A stretch of 64,000 nt of DNA from Nannocystis pusilla (GCF_026626665.1 NZ_JAPNKE010000002.1:2791204-2855203), one strand, 5' to 3'. Positions 36,766 to 46,980 are shown, counted from the stretch's first letter. Notes: generated from the letters alone by a model not told the origin. Program-made: numbers and translations.

Positions 36766-36914
36766 GTGAGCGTCCTTCTACGAGCGCGCGGCCGCCCTAT
36801 TCAGAGCGCGGCCGGCGCGCGGGGGAGTTGCCGGAGCGCCTGGCGGATCCGGACCGTGACGAAGTGGTTTAAGGGGGATATACCGAAGAGCGACCGACGC
36901 TGCCGCCTGCCCTC

Positions 36915-39900
36915 ATGAACGTCCGTCCCCCGTCTCTGCTCGAGTTTCTGACCGCCGTTCGCCGGGTCGTGCGACGGCGGGAGCTCGCGGCGGCGGCGCT
37001 CCACAGCGCGGCCCTCCTGACGGCCCTGGCCGTGGTCACGGCCGGGCTCGCCGGCTGGACCTTGCGCGGCGATCTCGCCGCCGCCGGCTGGCTCGCCGGC
37101 GCCGTCGTCACGCTGCTGGTCCTGTTCGGACGCGCCTGGCGTCGGATCCTCGCACTGACTGGGACTCCCCATCGGACGGCGCTTACCATAGCCCGATCCC
37201 GAGGGGCGCTCACGCGCCGACCCCGCGAGGCGTCACCTTTTCTCCGCTCGGACGGCTCGCTGCGGCGCGAGATCCTCGGGGCCACCGAGCTCCTGCTCGC
37301 CGGGCCGGGCGGTCACCTCGGCTCGCAGGACCTCGCCGCCGCCTACGTGCGCCAGGTCGAGTGGTCGCTCGCCGAAGCGCGGCCCGAGCTCGCGGCCCCG
37401 CCGGCCAACCTCCGCGTCCCCGCGCTCGCCACCGCGCTCCTCGCCCTGCTCGGGGCCGTGCTCGCCGGCTATCCCGAGTTCGCGCGCGGGCTCGAGCTGA
37501 CGCTCGCGGCCGAGGACGGGCGCCCGCCGGCCCCGCCCGAGCCGGTCTGGTCCGCGCTCAGCCTCACCCTGCGCTACCCCGAGTACAGCGGACGCGTGCC
37601 GCGGCAGCTCATCAACCCCAGCGGGGCCGTGCGAGCGCTCGCCGGCACCGAGACCGAGGTCGAGCTCGAGACGCGCAAGCCGGCCAGCGCCGTGCACGTG
37701 CTCCTCAGCTACGACCAGGGCCCGCTGGCCGAGCCGCCGGCCCCCGAGCGCATCGACCTGTCCCAAGAGACAGACGGGAAGTGGCGCGGCCGCTTCGTCG
37801 TGCGCGGCGCGGGCAGCTGGCACGTCGTCGTCACCCCGGAGGGCGGCGAAGAGCCGGCCCGCTCGGCCCCTGCCCCGCTCGAGATCGAGGCCGACGAGCC
37901 GCCCGAGATCGAGCTCTTGCCCCTGCCCCGCTCGCAGAGCGCCCCGAGCGAGCTCGACAGCGTGGAGCTGCGCTTCAAGGCCCGCGACGACTTCGGCATC
38001 GCCAGCGCGGTGCTCGTGTTCGAGGGCGGCGAAGGCCAGCCCGTGCGCCTCGACGCCGGCGCCCCGCCGCCGCGCGCTCGTACCTGGCAGCACCGCTACA
38101 GCTGGGACCTGTCGACCCTGCCCGTCGAGGATCGCGGGCGGCTCACCTACTGGATCGAGGTCCGCGACAACGACCCGGGGCTCGGCCTCGTGCCGCTGGT
38201 CGACCCGCCCGGCAAGGTCGCGCGCTCGGCCAAGCTGAGCCTGCAGATCCGCGACCAGGAGACCGAGCACGCCGAGAACCTGGCCGACCTCGCCGCGCTG
38301 CGCGACAGCGCCGTCGATCTGCTGGCCCGCCGCATGCTGACCGAAGAGCCAGGTCTGTCCCGCGCCGACGATCAAGCGCCCGCCGAGGACGGCGATCCGG
38401 CGCGGCGCATGAGCGGCATGCGCGAGCTGCTCGCCGCCTCGGGCGGCCTGCTCTCCGCGATCAGCACCGCCATCGACGCGCTGTCCGTCGACACTCTCGC
38501 ACCGCCGCGCGACGTGGCGGTCCTGGTCGGCGTCCACAAGCGCTTGATGGAGCTGCACCGCCGCGAGTCGACCGAGCACGAGGAGCTCCCGCCCGGCGCC
38601 GAGGACGAGCGCCCCGACGCCGCCGGGCGCACGCTCGGCAAGCTGCTGGCGACCAATCGGCTGCAGCTGACCCAGCTCGAAGACGAGGTCATCCGCCTCG
38701 ATGACCTGGTCGACAACGAGCTGCTGGCGCAGGTCGAGCAGCTCGTGGCCCGCCTGCAGACCTCGCAGCAGAAGCTGGTCGACCTGCTCGAGCGGCTCAA
38801 GGCCGGGGACGAGAGCGTGCGCGGCGAGGTCGATCAGCTGCAGCAGCGGATCCGCGAGGACCTGCGCCGGCTGTCGGAGGCGCGGGCCAAGCTCGACAAG
38901 GAGCTCGGCCAGGAATTCCTCAACACCGACGCCTTCGAGGCGATGGCCGAGCAACTGCGCCAGCAGGACGTCGGCGAGCAGCTGCGCCAGGGCGACGTCG
39001 ACGGCGCGCTCGACCGGGCCCGCGGCGTCCTCGACGAGCTCCGGCAGCTGCGCAGCGGCGTCCAGGACCGCATGGCCTCGGGGCCAGGTGCCGCGATGAC
39101 GCCCGAGGAGCGGGCCCGCATGGAGTTGATGCGGGAGATCAGCCGGATCCAGGACGAGGAGACCGGCCTGCGCGGCGAGAGCCGCTCGCTCCACGAGGAG
39201 TGGCGCAAGCAGGCCGGGACTCGCCCCCTCGATCCGGCGACCGCGCAGCAGGCCGCCAAGCAGGCCGCCGCGATCGGCAAGGCGCTCGACGGGATCAACG
39301 ACGCGCGTCTCGGCCGCGACGGTCGCCGCGCCCTCGAGGACGCGCGCGAGCAGCTGCAGCGCGTCGCCGCCGAGACCCAGGCGAGCGAGCCCAAGGCCCT
39401 CGCCGCCGCCGAGGCCGCGCGGTCCGCCGCGCAGGCGCTTGAGCGGGCGGTCGCCGGCGCGGGCGACGACTCGCAGGAGCGGCGGCAGCTCGGGCCGCTG
39501 CGCGAGCGGGGCGATGCGCTGCGCAAGCTGCTCGAGGGCTCGCTCCCCGCCCCGACCGAGGGCCTCGACGAGGCCGCGCAGGCCCGCTTCGACGCCCTGG
39601 CGCAGAAGCAGCAGGGTCTGCGGGCCCGCGCCGGACAGGTGCTCGACGGTCCCAACGCCCGCTACTTGCCCGACCCTGGCAAGCAGGCGATGCGCGGCGC
39701 GATCTCCGAGATGGACTCCAGCAGCGGCGCCCTCGGCGAGCGCCGCGGCGGCCCTGCGGTCGAGCGCCAGAGCGGCGCGCTCGGCGGCCTTCAGCGCGCG
39801 CTCGACAGCCTGCGCGACAGCTCGTCCGCGCCGCAGACCACGCCCGACCCCGACGAGGTCTCGACCGAGACCGAACGCGACCGCTCGCTCCGCGACGAGC

Positions 39901-39980
39901 TGATGGAGGCCATGAAGGAGCGCGCTCCCGAGGGCTTCCGCGGCTCGGTCGAGCGCTACTACGAGGAGCTCCTGCGATGA
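36915..39980 (+). CDS. DUF4175-type large membrane protein
   Basis: 1021 residues. Three membrane helices (about 29-48, 55-72, 168-185) are followed by an extracytoplasmic region with beta-rich blocks (VWSALSLTLRYPEYSGR, EPPEIELLPLPRSQSAPSELDSVELRFKARDDFGI). After that come several hundred residues of charged helical sequence with strong coiled-coil character (LLERLKAGDESVRGEVDQLQ; RARMELMREISRIQDEETGL). The pattern matches the DUF4175 (TIGR02302-like) proteins of proteobacteria, whose role is unknown. Residues 281-287 (DLSQETD) are encoded by a dispersed repeat. It is divergent from the sigma operon and overlaps the next gene by 4 bp. Confidence 0.85.
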   Translation: MNVRPPSLLEFLTAVRRVVRRRELAAAALHSAALLTALAVVTAGLAGWTLRGDLAAAGWLAGAVVTLLVLFGRAWRRILALTGTPHRTALTIARSRGALTRRPREASPFLRSDGSLRREILGATELLLAGPGGHLGSQDLAAAYVRQVEWSLAEARPELAAPPANLRVPALATALLALLGAVLAGYPEFARGLELTLAAEDGRPPAPPEPVWSALSLTLRYPEYSGRVPRQLINPSGAVRALAGTETEVELETRKPASAVHVLLSYDQGPLAEPPAPERIDLSQETDGKWRGRFVVRGAGSWHVVVTPEGGEEPARSAPAPLEIEADEPPEIELLPLPRSQSAPSELDSVELRFKARDDFGIASAVLVFEGGEGQPVRLDAGAPPPRARTWQHRYSWDLSTLPVEDRGRLTYWIEVRDNDPGLGLVPLVDPPGKVARSAKLSLQIRDQETEHAENLADLAALRDSAVDLLARRMLTEEPGLSRADDQAPAEDGDPARRMSGMRELLAASGGLLSAISTAIDALSVDTLAPPRDVAVLVGVHKRLMELHRRESTEHEELPPGAEDERPDAAGRTLGKLLATNRLQLTQLEDEVIRLDDLVDNELLAQVEQLVARLQTSQQKLVDLLERLKAGDESVRGEVDQLQQRIREDLRRLSEARAKLDKELGQEFLNTDAFEAMAEQLRQQDVGEQLRQGDVDGALDRARGVLDELRQLRSGVQDRMASGPGAAMTPEERARMELMREISRIQDEETGLRGESRSLHEEWRKQAGTRPLDPATAQQAAKQAAAIGKALDGINDARLGRDGRRALEDAREQLQRVAAETQASEPKALAAAEAARSAAQALERAVAGAGDDSQERRQLGPLRERGDALRKLLEGSLPAPTEGLDEAAQARFDALAQKQQGLRARAGQVLDGPNARYLPDPGKQAMRGAISEMDSSSGALGERRGGPAVERQSGALGGLQRALDSLRDSSSAPQTTPDPDEVSTETERDRSLRDELMEAMKERAPEGFRGSVERYYEELLR
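37758..37773. repeat. In-gene CTGTCC-CAAG-AGACAG repeat read as DLSQETD
   Basis: One arm mismatch. It lies in frame in the DUF4175 gene between two conserved-looking blocks and gives the same heptapeptide as the copy at 34141. Confidence 0.8.
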
Positions 39981-41814
39981 CGTCCCGGCCCTCCCTGCGG
40001 CGCTGCGTCGCCCTCGCCCTCGCCCTCGCCGGCTGCGACTCCGTGGGTCCGCGAGGACATGTCTCCACAGACATGTCCGATGCACCCGGTTCTCCGGGAC
40101 ATGATGCTTCGGCCATGCCCGAATCGCCAGGTCCTGGAGACCATGTCCTCTCCGCCAGGGCCGAAGCGACAGACCGCGTTCTTTCCAACATGGCCGATGC
40201 GACAGGTCCCCGAGACCCTGTCCTTCTCGCCAGGGCGCAAACGACAGGCGCCCCGCTCGCGCTCGCCGGCCCGGACGCGAGCGACGTCGACGCCTGGTCG
40301 GACCTCGCCGAGCGCTTCGACGGGGCGATCAACGCCTGGGACCTCGGCGACGCCGCCGACGCCGTCGCCGCCATGCCGCCCGGGTCGGCCCGGGACGTCA
40401 AGGCGGGCGTGCTGGCGTTCCACCGCGCGGCCTACCCCGAGGCCGAGTCGCTGCTGGCCGGCGCGGTCGCCTCGGGGCAGCTGCCGCCGGCGGGGCGCTG
40501 CGCGAGGAGGCCCAGCACTACCTCGACCTCGCGCGCGGGGCCCAGCGGGCGCTCGGCCCGGCCACGCGGCTCACCAGCCCCGACGGACAGGTCGAGGTCG
40601 TGTTCGCCAACGCCAAGGACGAGCTGATCGCGCCCTACCTGTTCGCGGCGATGGCCGAGGCCCGCCAGGCGTTCGCCGCCGACCTCGGCATCGAGCCCGA
40701 CCACCCGGTGCGCTTCGAGATCCTCGACGACGCGGTCAAGCTCGCGCTCGTCTCGCCGCTCACCCGCGAGAACGTGTACACGACGGGCACGGTCGGCATC
40801 ACCAAGTACCGCCGGATCGTCATGGTCTCGCCGCGGGTGATGCTCTACGGCTACGGCTGGATCGACACCGCGGTCCACGAGTACGTCCACTACCTCGTCA
40901 CCCTGAAGACCCGCAACCGCGCCCCGGTGTGGCTGCAGGAGGGCCTGGCCAAGCTGCTCGAGACGCGCTGGCGCAGCCGCGAGCCGCTGCCGCTCGAGCC
41001 GCCCGCGCGCAAGCTGCTGGCCAAGGCGCTCGCGGCCGACGACCTCGTCACCTTCGCCGAGATGTACCCGTCGCTGGCGATGCTGCCGTCGCAGGAGCGG
41101 GCCGCCCTCGCCTACGCGCAGGTCCAGACCATGCTCGGCGTGCTCCACGAGGAGCGCGGCGGCGCCGGCATCGACGAGCTGCTGCGCCGGGTCGCCGCCG
41201 GCGAGGACGCCGAGGCCGCGCTGGCCAGCGCGTGGGGCGACAGCTTCGAGCGCTTCGACGCCCACTGGCGCGACGTGATGAAGAAGCGGACCGCGGGCAA
41301 GCCCGGCGGCGCGCTGCGCAAGCTGCAGTTCCTCGCGCCCGATCAGCAGGCCGCGGCCGAGGCGGGCGAAGATCTCTCGCTGCTCGGCGACGTGTTCTCG
41401 CATCTCGGCGGCGGCGCGGCGCGTCAGCACGCGCGGCTCGGCGTGCTGCTCACGCTGCGCGGCCACCTCGGCGCCGCCGCCAAGCAGTACGAGAAGGCGC
41501 GGACCTCCGACGCGCGCGTGCGCGACGATGCCAAGCTCGCGCGGCGCCTCGGCGAGCTCTATCTCCAGCTCGGCAAGGCCGCTCGCGCGGTGCCCCTGCT
41601 GCGCCGCGCCGGCGAGGACGACCCCGAGCAGCCGAACCTCGCCGCCGCCGAGGGGCGCGCGCTGCGACTCGTCGGCGACCTCGCCGGCGCTCGCCTGGCG
41701 CTCGCGCGAGCGCTGCGCGTGAACCCGTTCATCCCGGCGCTGCACTGCGACCTCGCGCAGGTCGCCACCGATCCCGTCGAGCAGCAGCGCGAACAAGGTC
41801 TGTGCCGCGAGTGA
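39977..41814 (+). CDS. HEXXH (gluzincin-like) lipoprotein with TPR-like tail (apparent 1-base deletion)
   Basis: About 612 residues. The ATG overlaps the DUF4175 stop. Signal with lipobox LALAGC; then a region of about 70 residues encoded entirely by dispersed repeats; then, after one missing G in the GGGG run near 40494-40498, a peptidase-MA-like domain. The zinc motif is HEYVH (about 301-305) in AVHEYVHYLVT, with the next acidic block WLQEGLAKLLE. The C-terminus has TPR-like helices (KQYEKARTSDARVRDDAKLARRLGELYLQLGKA). A secreted metallopeptidase is likely. Co-transcription with the DUF4175 gene is probable. Confidence 0.8.
40051..40255. repeat. Cluster of about ten TGTCC/GGACA repeat halves inside a coding region
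   Basis: In about 200 bases the half-sites GGACATGT, AGACATGT, GGACATG, GCCATGCC, CAGGTCC, CCATGTCC, GACAGAC, GACAGGTCC, CCTGTCC and GACAGG follow one another at about 15-25 bp intervals. They encode the low-complexity linker after the lipoprotein cysteine. Confidence 0.85.
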
Positions 41815-41929
41815 CCGCGCGTGACGGCGACGCATGATCGCCGCGCGCGGCAGGCACCTCGAAGACACCGCGGCACGAGCCGCTCGAGGTCGTGTTTTCT
41901 ACCTGGTCTTTGGGCCAGATCGACGCCCG

Positions 41930-42098
41930 CTCAAAACCGCGCTTCACGGCGAAAGTCGGCTCAACCGAGCGGAATCAGCCTTCCAGGCGCGAAAGAAGCT
42001 CTTGCAGAAAACCCGAGATTCCTCAATAGCTATCCATACGAAGATCGCTTCGTCGTGATACTCATGAGCGTGCACCCGCTCCGCCACGGAGGGTTTCC
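41930..42098 (+). promoter_or_regulatory. AT-richer leader before csrA with a possible promoter and strong ribosome site
   Basis: The 284-bp gap before csrA is richer in A/T than anything around it. TTGCAG at 42002-42007 followed 17 bases later by AATAGC/TAGCTA is a possible weak sigma-70-type promoter. The ribosome site GGAGGG ends 6 bases before the ATG. No TF site can be named. Confidence 0.35.
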
Positions 42099-42314
42099 AT
42101 GTTGACGCTAACCAGAAAAGTCGGGCAGAAGATCCGGATCGGGGACAACATCGAGATCGTCGTCCGAGAGATCCGCGGCCGTCAGGTCCGCCTCGGTATC
42201 TCGGCCCCGCAAGGCCTCCCCGTCTATCGCGAAGAGCTCTATCAGCAGATCGCGCAAGAGGGCGTCAAGGGCACCCTCGCCGCTGCCCAGGAGCCGCAAG
42301 ACGGCGAAGAGTGA
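42099..42314 (+). CDS. csrA: Carbon storage regulator CsrA
   Basis: 71 residues, full length. MLTLTRKVGQKIRIGDNIEI, VREIRGRQVRLGISAP and VYREELYQQI are the canonical strands and RNA-binding surface; the RNA-contact residues L4/R6 and the conserved Arg of RLGISAP are present. It is a small dimer that binds GGA motifs in mRNA leaders and modulates translation and stability. It is monocistronic here, whereas in many bacteria it sits beside flagellar genes or tRNA-Ser. The FliW antagonist is not in this window. Confidence 0.96.
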   Translation: MLTLTRKVGQKIRIGDNIEIVVREIRGRQVRLGISAPQGLPVYREELYQQIAQEGVKGTLAAAQEPQDGEE

Positions 42315-42514
42315 GTCGCGGCCGGCGCCGACGAGCGAGCGCCGGAGCTTCCCTTAGATACAGGTCCGCGAGGACAGCCGGTCTTCAGCGACCGTCGGGA
42401 CGGCCTGCCACCCGCGCGTCGTCCCCTCGGCAACTGCCGCGCGTCCCAGGCCGTGATCCGAGCTCGAAGACTCGCACGAAGCGAGCCGTGACTCGGCGCC
42501 ATGCAATCGAAATG

Positions 42515-42546
42515 ACCTGCTCTTCGAGTCAGGTCTCGAAGGACAG
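42515..42546. repeat. Repeat spanning the stop codon of the PilT-like gene
   Basis: GACCTG-CTCTTCGAGTCAGGTCTCGAAGGACAG. On the minus strand it provides the last codons (LLSFET) and the TGA of the PilT-like gene. A second copy, CAGGTCCGCGAGGACAG, lies nearby at 42361-42377. Confidence 0.7.
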
Positions 42547-43526
42547 CAAGGTCCACTCGCCGCCGAGCAGCGCCGCGTGGACCACTCGAATGGCCGACAG
42601 CCACGCCTCCGCGCGGTCGCTGGCGGCGACGCCGAGCGCGATCCGCCGCGCCCCTGCGGGCGAGGTCGCGTGCGTCTCCACCAGCACGCGCCGGCCCTCC
42701 TCGACCCGGCGGAGCAGCCACGGCAGCCACGCGCTCGGATCTTCGAGGCGGACCACCAGCGCCGCGCCGTCGGGCAACGCGGCGCACTCGGCGTAGACGC
42801 GGTCGGGCGTGTCGCGCTCGCCGATGGCCCGCAGCGGCCAGCCCAGCGCCCGCGCCAGCGCCTCGGCACCGCCGTCGGCGCGGTGAAGGAACGCCAGCGT
42901 GCCGCCCGGGATCGCCAGCGCCATCGCCTCGAGGTCCTCGCGGCGGCCCGCGTCGCGCGGGATCGCGGGCGAAGGACCGCGCCGGCGCGGCGATTCGGCG
43001 CGCCCGTTCCAGCCGGAGCCGGCGATCCGACGCGCGGCTCGGCCTCGACCGCGAGCGGACGCAGCGCAGCCAGGCGCACTCCGGCGCGCTCCTCGAGCGC
43101 GTCGTCGTCGATCTGGATGTCGATGTCGATGTCGCCGCCCGGGTGGCGCCGCAGCTGCCGCGGCGGCTCGCGCGACGGCTCGGGCTCGTCGAGCGCGATG
43201 TTGACGCTGTCGCCGGTCTCGAACCCGTCGGCGCCCGGGCGCGCGCGCACCGAGGTCATCTCTCGAGCTGTCTCTCCGACCAGGTGCCACATGACCTGGT
43301 CGACCACCAGATCGAACTTCACCGGCTCGCCCAGAGCGAGGTCGGCCTGCTGCTCGCACGACAGCACCTCGACCAGCGCGTCGAACACGACCTCGCCCGA
43401 CAGCGCCCGCCCCAGCGTCGCGCCACCTTGCGTATGCACGAAGCGCAGCGGCTGGTCGGTCTCGATCACGACCTCGCCCGGACGGCTGGTGGCCGCCTCG
43501 GCGAGCAGGCTGGCGAGCAGACCCAC
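42529..43526 (-). CDS. Degenerate PilT/PilB-like protein (apparent 1-base deletion)
   Basis: About 332 residues from a GTG at 43526 after restoring one base near 42985-43000. The N-terminal part (LSCEQQADLALGEPVKFDLVVDQVMWHLVGET) resembles the N-terminal domain of PilT/PilB-type pilus ATPases. The C-terminal part (GTLAFLHRADGGAEALARALGWPL, AALPDGAALVVRLEDPSAWLPWLLRRVEEGRRVLVETHAT) follows the order of an ATPase domain but has no Walker A GxxGxGKS and no clear Walker B. It may be a non-catalytic pilus-associated protein. The assignment is tentative. Its final codons are formed by a dispersed repeat. Confidence 0.55.
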
Positions 43527-43933
43527 GTCTGAACCATAACAAATGCGCGCGTCGCCAGGAGCCTCGACCGCAGGTGCGCCCCGCGCAGGCGGCCACGGCG
43601 CGACGGCGGCAACCTGGTAGTCCGCGGTCCGGCAACCCGCGGGCATCGGCATCGACGCGGCTCGAAACGTCGGGCCCGTCGATCCGCCCGGCGAGCCGGG
43701 ACGTATCCCCCTCACGCGCCCGACAGCGTGGCCCGCCTCGGCGAGGCCGCAGGCTCGCGCGTGCGACAGGCCGCGCGCAACAACCACGAAGCCTCCCCGC
43801 GAGGCCGCGGCCCGCAGCGTGGCGATCGCCCGCGACCGCGAGCCACGAGATCGACGGCCCGACGCGGGCCGCCACTGCGGCCTCGATCATGCTGCGCAGC
43901 GACCGCCTCGTCGGTGGTCCCCGACCACGTCCG
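43527..43933. other. Intergenic stretch without a recognised gene
   Basis: About 400 bases between two minus-strand genes. No frame has protein-like composition, and no RNA gene, repeat cluster or terminator was recognised. Confidence 0.45.
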
Positions 43934-45304
43934 TCACTCGGCGCGACGGGCCTGTGACTGCGGCTGCAGGAAGTGACGCATACCGGCGACGCTGCGCGTG
44001 TAGCCGAGACCCGACATCTTCCAGCCGACCCATGGTCCGCCCGCGGCGGTGGACAGGCCGCGGTTGACCCCCACCATCCCGGCCTCGATGCGATCCGCGA
44101 CCGCGTCGAGCTCGGGCCCCGGCGCGCCCCACACGCTCGCGCCGAGCCCGTAGCGCGTGTCGTTGGCGAGTTGCACCGCCTCCTCGACGTCGCGGGCGAC
44201 TTGGATCGCCACCACCGGGCCGAAGGTCTCGTCCTTCACCAGAGTCATCTCCGGCTTGAGGTCGGTGACGACGGTGGGCGTGAGGTAGTAGCCGGGCTCC
44301 TGCGCCTGCCCTTCGACCACGAAGGTCGCGCCGTGGCGGCGGGCGTCGGCCAGCTGCTCGAGCACCAGGTCGCGCTGACGGGCGCTCGCCATCGGTCCGA
44401 ACGCCGTCGACTCCTCGCGCGGATCGCCGGGCTTCACCGCGCGCACGAGGTCGGCGACGCGGCGGGTGAACTCGGCGGCGACGTCGGCGTGGACGATGAT
44501 GCGCTCGACGCTGACGCACACCTGCCCGGCGTTGCGCAGCGCCTCGTCGGCGGCGTGGCGGGCCGCGGCCTGCAGGTCGGCCCCGGGCAGCACCAGCATC
44601 GGATCCTTGCCGCCGAGCTCGAGCACCAGCCGCTTCATCGTCGCCGCCGCCTCGCGCATGATCGCCTGGCCGGTGGCGATCGAGCCGGTGAACGCGATCA
44701 TGTCGACGTCGCTGGCGACCAGCGCGGCCCCGACCTTGGCTGCCCCTTGGACCAGGCCGACCAGTCCTTCGGGCAATGTCTCGGCGTACAGGCGGTGGAG
44801 CAGCGCGCCGGTGTGCGGCGTGTACTCGGACGGCTTGAACACCGCCGCGTTGCCGGTGAGCAGCGCCGACAACAGCAGGTTACTGGGCGTGGCCACCGGG
44901 TAATTCCAGGGGGCGATCACTCCCACCACGCCGAGCGGACGCCAGCGCACGCGCATGCGGATCCCGCTCTCGACGCCATCGTCGTCGGCGAGCGCCTGAT
45001 CGGCGGCGCGGACGAACGACTCCACGCGGGCGGCGATGCTGCGGGCCTCGGACCGAGCCTCGCGGATCGGCTTGCCCATCTCCTCGCTGATCGAACGGCC
45101 GAGCGCGTCGGCGTGGTCGCCGATCGCCTGGGCGAGCGCACGGACCTGGCGCGCGCGCGCGTCCGCGGCGGTGTTCGCCCAGGCGCGTTGGGCCGTGCGG
45201 GCGCGGGCCACGGCCTCGCGGACGCCCTCGGGCGTGGTGCAGTCGACCGGCTCGAGCGGCTGGCCGGTGGCCGGATTGTGCGGGACGAGGCGCTCCGGGG
45301 ACAT
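43934..45304 (-). CDS. NAD(P)-dependent aldehyde dehydrogenase (succinate-semialdehyde dehydrogenase-like)
   Basis: 456 residues from the ATG at 45304. Oxidises an aldehyde to the acid in the cytoplasm. The conserved N-terminal PHNPATGQPLEPV, the Pro-Trp-Asn substrate/cofactor block VIAPWNYPVATPSNL, the catalytic Glu in LVLELGGKDPMLVL, the nucleophilic Cys in NAGQVCVSVERI and the C-terminal ETFGPVVAIQVA are all present. Domain spacing fits the short succinate-semialdehyde dehydrogenase branch, but the true substrate is not certain. It is divergent from cardiolipin synthase across a 45-bp gap. Confidence 0.93.
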   Translation of the reverse strand: MSPERLVPHNPATGQPLEPVDCTTPEGVREAVARARTAQRAWANTAADARARQVRALAQAIGDHADALGRSISEEMGKPIREARSEARSIAARVESFVRAADQALADDDGVESGIRMRVRWRPLGVVGVIAPWNYPVATPSNLLLSALLTGNAAVFKPSEYTPHTGALLHRLYAETLPEGLVGLVQGAAKVGAALVASDVDMIAFTGSIATGQAIMREAAATMKRLVLELGGKDPMLVLPGADLQAAARHAADEALRNAGQVCVSVERIIVHADVAAEFTRRVADLVRAVKPGDPREESTAFGPMASARQRDLVLEQLADARRHGATFVVEGQAQEPGYYLTPTVVTDLKPEMTLVKDETFGPVVAIQVARDVEEAVQLANDTRYGLGASVWGAPGPELDAVADRIEAGMVGVNRGLSTAAGGPWVGWKMSGLGYTRSVAGMRHFLQPQSQARRAE

Positions 45305-45349
45305 CGACGTAACTATAGCTGCCGCCCGGCGCGCTACACTTGTCGCCCG

Positions 45350-46818
45350 TTGCCTGAAGTCTTCACCGAGCTCTGGTTCATCCAGCTCGTCACCGTCCTC
45401 TACGTGATCGGCATCACGGCGCTGGTGCTGCTGGAGCGGCGGCGTCCGAGCGCCGCGCTCGCGTGGCTGCTCGCGCTGATCTTCCTGCCCCTGTTCGGGC
45501 TGTGCCTCTACTTCCTGCTCGGGCGCGCCGGCGTGCGGCGGCGCCGGCGATTGCGAGCGCGGCGCAGCGTCAACCCGACCGACGTCACGCGCGGCCTGTT
45601 GCCGCTCGAGACGCCGCTGGAGGAGCTCGAGCAGCCGCTGCGCGGGCTCGTCGCGCTGGCCCTCAACAGCTCGGCCGCGCCGCTGCGGCGGGCCGGCGCG
45701 GTCGAATTGCTGGCCGATCCGGCCCAGGCGTTCGCCGCCATGGAGGCCGCGATCGCCGGCGCGGCGCGACAGATCCACATCGCCATGTACATCTGGCGCG
45801 ACGACGAGACCGGGCGGCGCTGGATCGATCTCCTGTGCGAGCGCGCGCGCGCGGGCGTCGAGGTCCGGCTGCTCTACGACGAGTTCGGCTGCCTCGGCAC
45901 CCCGCGCGAGCTGTTCGAGCGCGTGGTCGCGGCCGGCGGGCAGGTGCTGACGTTCGGCGCGGTGCGGCTGCGTTACCGCCCGCTCATGATCAACTTCCGC
46001 AACCACCGCAAGATCGTCGTCGTCGACGGCGACCTCGGCTTCACCGGCGGCCTCAACGTCGGCGACGAGTACCTCGGGCGCGGGCTCGGGGCCCGGCCGT
46101 GGTCGGACCTCCAGGTGCGGATCACCGGCGACGCGGTGGTGGGCTTGCAGGCCATCTTCCTCGAGGACTGGCTGGCCGCGCACTCCGACGATCACGCCGA
46201 AGATCCGAAGTTCGCGCGCCAGCTCGCCGACTTGCTGGCGCGACCCCGGGGCACTCGTGCGGGCCGATGCTGCAGGTCGTCCCGAGCGGCCCCGACCTGC
46301 CGTTCATCGACGCGATCGCGGCCCAGTTCACCGCCGCGATCGCCTCGGCGCAGGAGCGCTGCTGGATCGCTACGCCCTACTTCGTGCCCGACGAGCCGCT
46401 GTCGCTCGCGCTCAAGACCGCGGCCCTGCGCGGCTGCGACCTGCGGCTGCTCGTGCCTCTGCCGCGCAACAACGACTCGACCCTCGTCAGCCTCGCCGGC
46501 GCCAGCTACTACGACGAGCTGCTGGCCGCCGGCTGCCGGATCTACGAGTACCTGCCCGGCATGCTACACGCCAAGTACTTGCTCGTCGACGACCGCGTGG
46601 CCGCGATCGGCTCGGCCAACATGGACGTGCGCAGCTTCTACCTCAACTACGAGGTCACCGCGCTGTTCTACGACCGCCGCCTCACCCTCGACCTCGCCGA
46701 TGTGTTCACCAAAGAGCTGGCCCAGGCGCTCGAGGTGCGGCCCGAGGCGCGCAAGCAGCTGTCGCTGCCGCGGCGGCTCGGCGAGGGCTTCGCCCGCCTG
46801 CTCTCCCCGCTCCTGTGA
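45350..46818 (+). CDS. cls: Cardiolipin synthase, two HKD motifs (apparent 1-base deletion)
   Basis: About 489 residues. Two N-terminal membrane helices (LVTVLYVIGITALVLL and WLLALIFLPLFGLCLYFLLG) anchor a phospholipase-D-fold enzyme that joins two phosphatidylglycerol molecules. HKD1 is NHRKIVVVDGDLGFTGG; HKD2 is HAKYLLVDDRVAAIGSANMD. The frame changes near 46245-46250 in CCCCGGGG; one more base joins the halves (ARPRGHSCGPMLQVV). I placed the start at TTG 45350, which is needed to include the first helix; no ATG is available nearby. Its promoter probably overlaps that of the divergent aldehyde dehydrogenase. Confidence 0.88.
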
Positions 46819-46829
46819 GCGACCCGCAG

Positions 46830-46906
46830 CCTGTCTGTGGGGACATGCGCGATCGGGCATGGTCTCGCGGACATGCCGTATCGGGCATGCCCATGCGGAC
46901 ATGCCC
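46830..46906. repeat. Cluster of TGTC/GACATG repeats after cardiolipin synthase
   Basis: CCTGTCTGTGGGGACATG is followed by GGGCATGGTC, GCGGACATGCC, CGGGCATGCCC and GCGGACATGCCC. It is a string of related palindromes filling the gap between convergent genes. Confidence 0.8.
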
Positions 46907-46980
46907 TGACGCTCACGTCGCCCGAGCCTCGCCCCGACGCGCGGTCGAGCGGCGATCGCCGGGGCTCCTGACGCTCGGAC

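Noticed and set aside
43973..45340. Long plus-strand frame upstream of cardiolipin synthase
   Set aside because: The first about 1.4 kb is antisense to the aldehyde dehydrogenase; only the part from about 45350 encodes the synthase.
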